Positions 54,469 to 61,114 of a stretch of DNA of 64,000 nt are shown in pieces. The stretch spans positions 357,858 through 421,857 of the forward strand of contig NZ_CADFEB010000008.1 in assembly GCF_902833085.1 (NCBI RefSeq), given 5' to 3'. Each line of letters opens with the position of its first letter. Within the stretch, counting starts at the first letter, position 1. Below the pieces are notes generated by a model, which was given only the letters and a program-made list of their open reading frames with translations, did no database searches and was not told the DNA's origin. The DNA comes from Burkholderia ubonensis (GTDB lineage Bacteria > Pseudomonadota > Gammaproteobacteria > Burkholderiales > Burkholderiaceae). Made by a program: the position numbers and the translations under genes.

Positions 54469-55891
54469 CGGTTCCTCCGCGATCGTTCGTCAGGCCGGAC
54501 GTCGGCGTGCCGCGCAGCGCGCTTGCGCGTTGTGCGCGCGCCATCAGCTGCCGCGCACCGTCGGCGTCGCCGGCCGTGTCGCGCAGCGCGGCGAGGTGCG
54601 TCAGCGCCTCGTAGTGGGCCGGCTCCAGATACAGCGTCTTGCGATAGAAGTCCTGAGCGTCGGCGTCGAGGCCGCGCGCATCGGCGATCAGCCCGAGCAG
54701 GTAGAACGCGTCCGCGTGCGGCCCATGCACGATCGTGAATGCGTGCGCGGCGCGCTCGGCCTCGTCGAGCCGGCCCGTGTCGGCGAGTTGGCGCGCGTCG
54801 TCGAGCGTCGGCGCGACGCCGGCGGGCGACGGGGCCGGCGCCGCGCGAGGCGGCAAGTGGCTGTCGGGCAGGGCGGCCCGGGTGTGCGCGACCGGTGCCG
54901 GTGCCGCGGGCGCAGGCATGTGCACGGCGGCGGAGCGTCGGGCCGCTGCCACGAACGACGCTGTCGCCGGCCGCGTCGGCTGCACCGGCTGAGCGCGCAC
55001 GGCGTCCGGTGCCTTGCCGTCCGACGCTGCGACGCCCGCCGTCGTCGGCGTCACCGCGCCCGGCGGCGCGCGATGGAACGCGAACGCGAGCGGGATGCGC
55101 GCGGGCGTCAGCGGATGGCGCATCATCAGGCCGGTTTCGGCCGGCCCGACGAAGATCGTGCCGCCCGCCGCGAGCTGCTGGTCCAGCAGCCGGATCGACT
55201 GGTCCTGCGCATCGCGGTTGAAGTAGATCAGCACGTTGCGGCAGAAGATGAAGTCGTAGCGCGCGTCGGCATCGAGCGGCAGGTCGAACAGGCTCGCCCG
55301 CACGAACCGGACCGGCTCCTGCACGCGCGCGTCGAGCTGCCAGCCGCCGGCCGTCTCGCGGAAATGGCGGTCGCGGAATTCGAGCGGATGGCCGCGAAAC
55401 GAATTGCGGCCGTAGAGGCCGTCCCGGGCGCGCTCGATCGCGCGCGCGCTGATGTCGATCGCGTCGACGCTGAAGCGCGACGGGCCGATGCCGGCGTCGA
55501 GCAGCGCCATCGCGATCGAATAGGGCTCCTCGCCGGTCGAGCACGGCGCGCTCAGCACCCGCAGCGCGCGCGCCGGCTCGCGCACGAGCCGCGCGTCGGC
55601 GAGCCGCGCGAGCGCGGCGAACGCCTCGCGGTCGCGGAAGAACCAGGTTTCCGGCACCACCAGCGTCTCGATCAGCGCCAGCCGCTCGTCGGCCGACGCG
55701 TTCAGCAACTGCCAGTAGGCATCGATCGCGCCGTCGCCGGCGGGCGGGCGCGCATCGCCCAGCGCGACGCGCGCGCGATCGGCGACGGCGCGCGCCAGCG
55801 CATTGTTGCCGAGCGTGGCGGGGTCCATGCCGGTTTCGCGCGAGAGCCACGCGTCGAAGCGGGGATCGTCGGCGTTCATCGCGGCCGTCAT
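54449..55891 (-). CDS. wspC: CheR-type methyltransferase with TPR tail, WspC
   Basis: SAM-dependent methyltransferase that modifies glutamates of WspA and balances WspF. The 480-residue protein has a CheR N-domain and catalytic domain (about 5-275) with S-A-P-C-S-T-G-E-E-P-Y-S and F-C-R-N-V-L-I-Y-F-N. A Pro/Ala-rich linker (about 290-375) leads to tetratricopeptide-like repeats at the end (about 375-465), the known WspC layout. Start ATG 55891 is chosen because it overlaps the wspB stop as ATGA; ATG 55879 is an alternative. Confidence 0.94.
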   Translation of the reverse strand: MTAAMNADDPRFDAWLSRETGMDPATLGNNALARAVADRARVALGDARPPAGDGAIDAYWQLLNASADERLALIETLVVPETWFFRDREAFAALARLADARLVREPARALRVLSAPCSTGEEPYSIAMALLDAGIGPSRFSVDAIDISARAIERARDGLYGRNSFRGHPLEFRDRHFRETAGGWQLDARVQEPVRFVRASLFDLPLDADARYDFIFCRNVLIYFNRDAQDQSIRLLDQQLAAGGTIFVGPAETGLMMRHPLTPARIPLAFAFHRAPPGAVTPTTAGVAASDGKAPDAVRAQPVQPTRPATASFVAAARRSAAVHMPAPAAPAPVAHTRAALPDSHLPPRAAPAPSPAGVAPTLDDARQLADTGRLDEAERAAHAFTIVHGPHADAFYLLGLIADARGLDADAQDFYRKTLYLEPAHYEALTHLAALRDTAGDADGARQLMARAQRASALRGTPTSGLTNDRGGTDGSRRS

Positions 55892-56412
55892 CCGGAGATC
55901 GCCTGCGGCAGCGGCTGCGCGGGCGGGAACAGCAGCGCGCGGGCATCGTCGTCGAGCATGCGCCGGACGTCGACCCATTGCACGAATCCGGATGCATCGC
56001 CGGCAACCGGCCCGAGCCAGCGTGCATGCGGCGTCGCGATCCCGCTGTCGGCGAACCGAGCGGGGTCGATCCGGCACGTCTGCGTTGCACGCTCGACGAT
56101 CAGCCCGAGCATGCGCCCGGCCGCGCCGCCCACGTCGGGCTGCATATCGGGCTGCATGTCGGGCTGCGCATCGGGCGTGCGGTAGCGCACCACGACGAGC
56201 CGCGTCGAGCGCAGCCGGCGCGCCGCGCGCCCGAGCGCGAGCTGCGCGACGTCGATCACGGGCACCGGTTCGCCGTGGCGGTCGATCGCGCCGGCGATCC
56301 ACGGCGGCGCGCCGGGAATCGACTTCACCGGCGCGAGCGCCAGCACTTCGACGATCTGCGCCGCCTCCAGCGCATAGCGTTCGCCGTCGAGTTCGAACAG
56401 AAGGAAGAGCAT
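55888..56412 (-). CDS. wspB: CheW-like coupling protein WspB
   Basis: First scaffold protein of the Wsp array. The 174-residue CheW domain starts L-F-E-L-D-G-E-R-Y-A-L-E and has G-A-I-D-R-H-G-E-P-V-P-V-I-D. In the middle it carries an inserted loop D-A-Q-P-D-M-Q-P-D-M-Q-P-D-V encoded by a 12-base tandem repeat (56135-56176). The loop would sit on the protein surface and does not break the frame. Sixteen bases separate it from wspA. Confidence 0.92.
   Translation of the reverse strand: MLFLLFELDGERYALEAAQIVEVLALAPVKSIPGAPPWIAGAIDRHGEPVPVIDVAQLALGRAARRLRSTRLVVVRYRTPDAQPDMQPDMQPDVGGAAGRMLGLIVERATQTCRIDPARFADSGIATPHARWLGPVAGDASGFVQWVDVRRMLDDDARALLFPPAQPLPQAISG
56135..56176 (-). repeat. 12-base tandem repeat inside wspB
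   Basis: About three and a half copies of a TCGGGCTGCATA-type unit (plus-strand view) encode Q-P-D-M repeats. Multiples of 12 keep the frame, so copy number could vary without inactivating WspB. Confidence 0.75.
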
Positions 56413-56428
56413 CGCGTCGTTCGGCGCG

Positions 56429-58105
56429 TCAGCCGTCGATCTTGAAGCGCGACACGCCGGTGCGCAGCTGGTTCGCGACCAGCGTCAGGTCGTCGATCGC
56501 CTGCGACGACTGGCGCAGCGATTCGGCCGTCTGCTGCGCGGCTTCAGACAGTTGCGACAGCGCCTGCGTGATCTGCTCCGCGCCGCTCGCCTGCGTCTGC
56601 ATCCCTTCGTTGACCATCTGAAAGCGCGGCGCGAGCGTCTGCACTTCGTGGATGATCTGCGACAGCTGCCCGCCGACCTGCTGGATATCGCGCATCCCGC
56701 GCCGCACTTCCTCGGAGAAGCGGTCCATCCCCATCACGCCGGCCGACACGGCCGACTGGATCTCCTTCACCGTCTGCTCGATGTCGTCGGTCGCGACCGC
56801 CGTCTGGTCCGCGAGCCGGCGGATCTCGGTCGCCACGACCGCGAAGCCGCGGCCGTATTCGCCGGCTTTTTCCGCTTCGATCGCCGCGTTCAGCGACAGC
56901 AGGTTGGTCTGGTCCGCGACCTTCGTGATGGTCGCGACGACCTGGTTGATGTTGACCGCCTTCTCGTTGAGGATCGCGAGCTTCGCGTTCACCGAGCCGG
57001 CCGCCTCCATCACGCTGCGCATCATTTCCTCCATGTGCGCGAGGCCGCTCTGGCTCGCGCCGGCGAGTGCCGCCGACTGCTCGGCGACCGACGACACCTC
57101 GTTCATCGTGTGCAGCAGGTCGCGCGACGTCGCGAGGATTTCGCGGGAGGTCGCGCCGATCTCGGTCGTCGTCGCGGCGGTCTCGCTCGCGGTGGCCTGC
57201 TGCTCCTTCGACGTCGCCGCGATCTCGGCGACCGACGTCGTCACCTGCAGCGACGATTGCTGCGCCTGCGCGACGAGGTTCGCGAGCTCGTCGCTCATCC
57301 GGTTGAAGCCGTCCTGCAACGTGCCGAATTCGTCCTGGCGACGCAGGTCGAGCCGCTGGCTCAGGTTGCCGGTGCGCATCGCGTCGTGCACTTCGACGAG
57401 GTGCGCCATCGGCCCGGTGATCGCGCGATACAGCGCGTAGCCGAGCGCGAGCGCGGCCAGCAGCACGACGCTCAGCGCGGTCGCGACGGTGACTTCCGCG
57501 CCGGTCACCGACCCGTGGATCAGTTGCGCCGAATCGTCCGCCTGGGCGTGGTTTTCGTCGACCAGCGTGTCCGCGGCGTGGATCACGCGGTCCCACGCCG
57601 CGCTCAGGCGCGCGAAGCCGGCACGTGCGGCCGCGCGGTCGTCCGCCGCCGCGCGGGTCAGCTCGTTCATGAGCAGCAGGTACTGGTCGTACGCGGCCCG
57701 GAATTCGCGGAACCGCGCGCGGTCGTCGTCGCGGAACAGCGTGGCCTCATACCGGGTCGACGCCTGATCGAGATGCCGCAGCGCGTCAGGCATCCGGTCG
57801 AGATCGCGCTTCGCGGCGTCCGCGTCCGTATCGACGAAGATGGCCCGCTGCAGGATGACGTAGCTTTCATTGGCGGCCGCGCGCAGCGACGTCGACTGGA
57901 ACAGGCCCGGCACCGAATCCCGCTTGAGGCTGTCGGCCTCGTCGTCGATGGCCTTCAAACGGCTGTATGAAATCGCGGCCATGACGAGCATCAGCACGAA
58001 AATCGTTCCGAAGCTGAGCACGATGCGCGTACCGAGCGTGAACCGCCCGCCGCGCAGCGGGGCGGGCAGCAGGGGGATGCCGGCACGGGGCGTCGTTGTG
58101 GCCAT
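56429..58105 (-). CDS. wspA: Surface-sensing chemoreceptor WspA
   Basis: Membrane receptor that starts Wsp signalling upon surface contact. The 558-residue protein has helix 1 at about 25-50, a periplasmic helical ligand-binding domain (about 51-205), helix 2 at about 206-230, HAMP, then the signalling hairpin with D-Q-T-N-L-L-S-L-N-A-A-I-E-A-E-K-A-G-E-Y. The E-A-E-K-A-G-E-Y tip is characteristic of WspA rather than flagellar receptors. First gene of the wsp operon. On the minus strand a weak candidate promoter (ACGACA-N18-TATCTT) lies about 115 bases upstream. Confidence 0.95.
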   Translation of the reverse strand: MATTTPRAGIPLLPAPLRGGRFTLGTRIVLSFGTIFVLMLVMAAISYSRLKAIDDEADSLKRDSVPGLFQSTSLRAAANESYVILQRAIFVDTDADAAKRDLDRMPDALRHLDQASTRYEATLFRDDDRARFREFRAAYDQYLLLMNELTRAAADDRAAARAGFARLSAAWDRVIHAADTLVDENHAQADDSAQLIHGSVTGAEVTVATALSVVLLAALALGYALYRAITGPMAHLVEVHDAMRTGNLSQRLDLRRQDEFGTLQDGFNRMSDELANLVAQAQQSSLQVTTSVAEIAATSKEQQATASETAATTTEIGATSREILATSRDLLHTMNEVSSVAEQSAALAGASQSGLAHMEEMMRSVMEAAGSVNAKLAILNEKAVNINQVVATITKVADQTNLLSLNAAIEAEKAGEYGRGFAVVATEIRRLADQTAVATDDIEQTVKEIQSAVSAGVMGMDRFSEEVRRGMRDIQQVGGQLSQIIHEVQTLAPRFQMVNEGMQTQASGAEQITQALSQLSEAAQQTAESLRQSSQAIDDLTLVANQLRTGVSRFKIDG

Positions 58106-58463
58106 GGGGGGCTCCCGGAGGATGGTCGGTCGTAGGACGCCCGCATGCTGTCATGCGGGGCGTCTGATCGCAATCGAATTTTCCGCGCATTGATCGCGCT
58201 TTTTCATGCCATTAAAGATAGGTGATTGTTCGGACGATTGTCGTAATTCGATTGGCAAGAACGTGCGGGTTTTACGCGCAGGCGTCGGCGGGCTTGCCCA
58301 GTAAGACTATTGCAATGAAAGCAGCGTGCGCGTCGGTGAATACGTGCCGCCTGAATCCGATCGGCAGGCGGTGCGATATCGCATTCGATCGGGAATGGCT
58401 GCCGAATCGGCGGGGCGTTCGATAAAATGCGGCGCCGACGCAACTATGGAGGCAGCACGCGCG
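58106..58463. other. Divergent spacer upstream of wspA
   Basis: No gene is seen in 358 bases. The part 58190-58270 is A+T-rich and probably holds the wsp promoter. A direct GATAAAAT stretch near 58420 could be the -10 of the plus-strand gene at 58464. No -24/-12 or TAAA-N15-GCCGATAA element for wspA was found. Confidence 0.4.
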
Positions 58464-58790
58464 ATGAAGTATGGAAAGGGACGTGACGACGCGATGGGTA
58501 CGTATTCGCGCAGCTATCTGGTCACGCTCGGCCTTGCGTTGGCGGTGCCGGGCTGCTTCGGGCTGTCGCTGTACGACGCGATGAACGGCGACTGGGTCCC
58601 GTTCGCCGTCGCGTTCCTGGTCGGGTGCGCGCTTGGCGGGCTCGTGATGATCCTGGTCGGTCTGTTCGGCTCCGAGCGCACGGCGGGCGGCTGGGCGGAC
58701 GCCACGTCATCCCATGACGCCGCGCTGATCGTGATGGTCGTGGCGATTCCGCTTCATTTCGTGCTGCGTCGCTTCTACAAGCGGCGCTAG
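58464..58790 (+). CDS. Small polytopic membrane protein
   Basis: A protein of about 108 residues with three hydrophobic segments (about 15-32, 40-62 and 80-98) and a basic C-terminus (R-R-F-Y-K-R-R) that suggests a cytoplasmic end. Starts are possible at 58446, 58464 and 58494; a GGAGG at 58447-58451 favours 58464. Family not recognised. It is divergent from wspA and convergent with the next gene. Confidence 0.6.
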   Translation: MKYGKGRDDAMGTYSRSYLVTLGLALAVPGCFGLSLYDAMNGDWVPFAVAFLVGCALGGLVMILVGLFGSERTAGGWADATSSHDAALIVMVVAIPLHFVLRRFYKRR

Positions 58791-58825
58791 CGCGCAGCCA
58801 GCGCCGGCCGTCAATGGCTGCGCGC
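58790..58825. terminator. Bidirectional hairpin terminator candidate
   Basis: A perfect 11-base stem (GCGCGCAGCCA with TGGCTGCGCGC) and a 14-base loop between two convergent genes overlap the last codons of the minus-strand one. No T-run. Confidence 0.5.
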
Positions 58826-59035
58826 GTACCCCTGGATCAGCGCCCGCATCATCCCTTCGACCGTCGCGTCGCGCAGGTCGTCTTCCTGCTCGACGTCCTC
58901 GACGAGCGCGGCATAGGCGGTGGCGAGCGTCACGCGGTCGACTTCGTGGCGCTGTTCCATCAGCGTCACCATGCCGTCCTTCGCCAGGTGGGCGGAGAAT
59001 GCACGGCTGCCGATGGTCTCGTATACGTCAATCAT
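58811..59035 (-). CDS. Small hypothetical protein (74 aa)
   Basis: A 74-residue acidic helical protein: M-I-D-V-Y-E-T-I-G-S-R-A-F, then V-D-R-V-T-L-A-T-A-Y-A-A-L-V-E-D-V-E-Q-E-D. A GGGAG site places the start at 59035; longer upstream frames are not convincing. I do not recognise the family. Confidence 0.6.
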   Translation of the reverse strand: MIDVYETIGSRAFSAHLAKDGMVTLMEQRHEVDRVTLATAYAALVEDVEQEDDLRDATVEGMMRALIQGYARSH

Positions 59036-59334
59036 GGCGGCTCTCCCGAGTGCTGCGGATGTTTTCCAGTGTAGTTGCTGCATGGGGGCTCCGCCATGCG
59101 GGCGGCCCGCCCGGCAGGGCGGGAGCGGCGTGTTCGGACGGCCGCCGGCGCGCGGCGAATCGTCGGACGAAGTGCGCGGCGGACGGCTTCTGCGGTACGC
59201 TGGCGACGCAGATGCCCGCGAGCTTCGACATCGCGTGCGGCGGCGCTGCCCGAACCGACGGACAGGCGCGACGCGGCCGACGCGCGACGGATGCCCGCGT
59301 CCGTTTCCGTTATCGACGAACCGACGAGAGGACC

Positions 59335-60357
59335 ATGACTGCACGACTCACGCCCGACATCGCGTCGAAATTCGCGTCGCTCGCGCTCGCGCACCTGACG
59401 CGCGAATATCCGAACCGGCTCACGCATTCACTCGCCGGCCCGCAGGACGTGCAGGGGCCGCGCGCGCTGCATCCGATCTTCTACGGCAGCTACGACTGGC
59501 ATTCGTGCGTGCACGGCTACTGGCTCGTGCTGCATCTGCTCGAACGCTACCCGAAGCTGCCGGAGGCGGAGCGCATCGTCGCCGTCGTCGACGCGCATTT
59601 CACCGACGCGCACGTCGCGGGCGAGCGCGCGTATCTCGCGCTGCCGCATAACGGCGGCTTTGAGCGGCCGTACGGCTGGGCGTGGCTGCTCGCACTCGCC
59701 GCGCAGCTCGAGCGGCTCGCGCTGAAGGGCGCGCTGCCGCAGGCCGCGCGCTGGGCGAAGGCGTTCGCGCCGCTGACCGACGCGTTCGTCGCGCGCTTCG
59801 AGGTGTTCCTGCCGAAGGCGACCTATCCGGTGCGCGTCGGCACGCATTTCAACACCGCGTTCGCGCTGGCGCTGGCGCTCGAGTTCGCGCGCGACACGCG
59901 TCGCGACGGGCTCGCGGCGCTGATCGCCGACACCGCGAAGCGCTGGCACCTGAACGACGCCGCGTGCCAGGCGTGGGAGCCGTCCGGCGACGATTTCCTG
60001 TCGCCCGCGCTGATGGAGGCGGAGCTGATGCGGCGGGTGCTCGCGCCGGCCGAATTCGATGGCTGGTTTGCGCGCTTCCTGCCCGATCTTGCGCGCGGCG
60101 AGCCGGCGACGCTGTTCGTGCCGGCGACCGTGAGCGACCGCAGCGACGGCAAGATCGCGCATCTCGACGGCTTGAACCTGAGCCGCGCGTGGTGCCAGCG
60201 CGCGCTCGCGAAGGCGCTGCCGGAAGGCGATGCGCGCCGCGCGCGCCTGCTCGACACGGCCGACCGTCACCTGGACCGCGCGCTCGCGCATGTCGCCGGC
60301 GACTACATGGGCGAGCACTGGCTCGCGACGTTCGCGACGCTTGCGCTGGAGGCATAG
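59335..60357 (+). CDS. DUF2891 domain protein
   Basis: A 340-residue soluble protein matching DUF2891 throughout. Motifs include H-P-I-F-Y-G-S-Y-D-W-H-S-C-V-H-G-Y-W, R-P-Y-G-W-A-W-L-L, H-F-N-T-A-F-A-L and S-G-D-D-F-L-S-P-A-L. The (alpha/alpha)-barrel-like helical pattern with conserved Trp/His/Asp suggests a glycan-active enzyme, but no reaction is established that I know of. A GAGAGGACC site precedes the ATG. No signal peptide, so it is cytoplasmic. Confidence 0.87.
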   Translation: MTARLTPDIASKFASLALAHLTREYPNRLTHSLAGPQDVQGPRALHPIFYGSYDWHSCVHGYWLVLHLLERYPKLPEAERIVAVVDAHFTDAHVAGERAYLALPHNGGFERPYGWAWLLALAAQLERLALKGALPQAARWAKAFAPLTDAFVARFEVFLPKATYPVRVGTHFNTAFALALALEFARDTRRDGLAALIADTAKRWHLNDAACQAWEPSGDDFLSPALMEAELMRRVLAPAEFDGWFARFLPDLARGEPATLFVPATVSDRSDGKIAHLDGLNLSRAWCQRALAKALPEGDARRARLLDTADRHLDRALAHVAGDYMGEHWLATFATLALEA

Positions 60358-60472
60358 CGCGCGAAACCCCGCTGACGGCAAGGTCATGCGCGCGCGGCTA
60401 TACTCGCCGCTCGGGCCGTTTCTCGCATCGCGTATCGCGCGAAGCGGCCATCCGCCAGTTCGCTGCATCGTC

Positions 60473-60796
60473 ATGAACAAGCTCATTGCCTACGTCGCCG
60501 CTATCCACGGGCTTGCCGGCCCCGTGTCGATCGTCTCGCACACCACGTCGCACGACCGCTGGACCGACGACGACGTCGAGGTCACGCGGGACGAAACCGA
60601 ATACCGCTTCGACAACGGCGCGATCGTGCGCCGTTCGGTCGAGCAGGATCGCGCGCCGTCCGACCTGCTGTGCGCCGAATGCTGGATCGACTACGACGTG
60701 ATCCGCCATCCCGATGCACTGGCGATCAGCCCGTCGCGGCTGACGTTCGACAACGCATGCCGCGAAACCTTCTGGCTGCGCTATCAGCTCGCGTGA
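60473..60796 (+). CDS. Hypothetical protein (107 aa)
   Basis: A 107-residue acidic protein without signal peptide or membrane segment. It contains L-L-C-A-E-C-W-I-D-Y-D, a C-x-x-C pair that could bind metal or form a disulfide. Codon use is typical for the genome. The ATG at 60473 has only a weak ribosome binding site. Family unknown. It lies 115 bases after the DUF2891 gene. Confidence 0.6.
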   Translation: MNKLIAYVAAIHGLAGPVSIVSHTTSHDRWTDDDVEVTRDETEYRFDNGAIVRRSVEQDRAPSDLLCAECWIDYDVIRHPDALAISPSRLTFDNACRETFWLRYQLA

Positions 60797-61114
60797 GCCT
60801 GAACGGCTGCGCGAGCCTGCATCGGCCGGGGGGAGGCGTCGCCGCCCGAATCTTCTGCACCGCCTCCGGCAGGTCGTTGAGCGTCATCCGAGCGGCGGCG
60901 CATGCACTGCGAGCTCCTTTGGGTCGGGCTACTGAATATGGAATGAAAACAAGTTGGAATAATCTCAATTGGCTTTAAAAAAATTCTGATAAGTTCGAAA
61001 TTCTCATAGCATAACTGACTATATTCATCACAAACCGTCAATTCTCATCTCGAAAATTGCACAGTGTTTCGTTGCGAGGTAAAAGAACGCTTTCATTCCT
61101 TGCACGAGTCGTTG
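60797..61114. other. A+T-rich spacer upstream of vgrG
   Basis: No convincing gene is seen in 318 bases. The part 60940-61070 has much lower G+C than the core genes, with TAAAAAAATTCTGATAAG-type sequence. Such composition is common before horizontally acquired or H-NS-silenced genes. The vgrG frame is open upstream to 61019, so an earlier GTG start at 61064 cannot be excluded. Confidence 0.5.

Noticed and set aside
58243..58275. GGCAAGAACGTGCGG upstream of wspA as a minus-strand sigma-54 site
   Set aside because: Spacing between the GC and GG elements is one base short and the -24 GG is missing.
60726..60968. Minus-strand 80-codon frame before vgrG as a gene remnant
   Set aside because: Its L-N-D-L-P-E segment looks faintly like part of a known enzyme, but there is too little to support any family.
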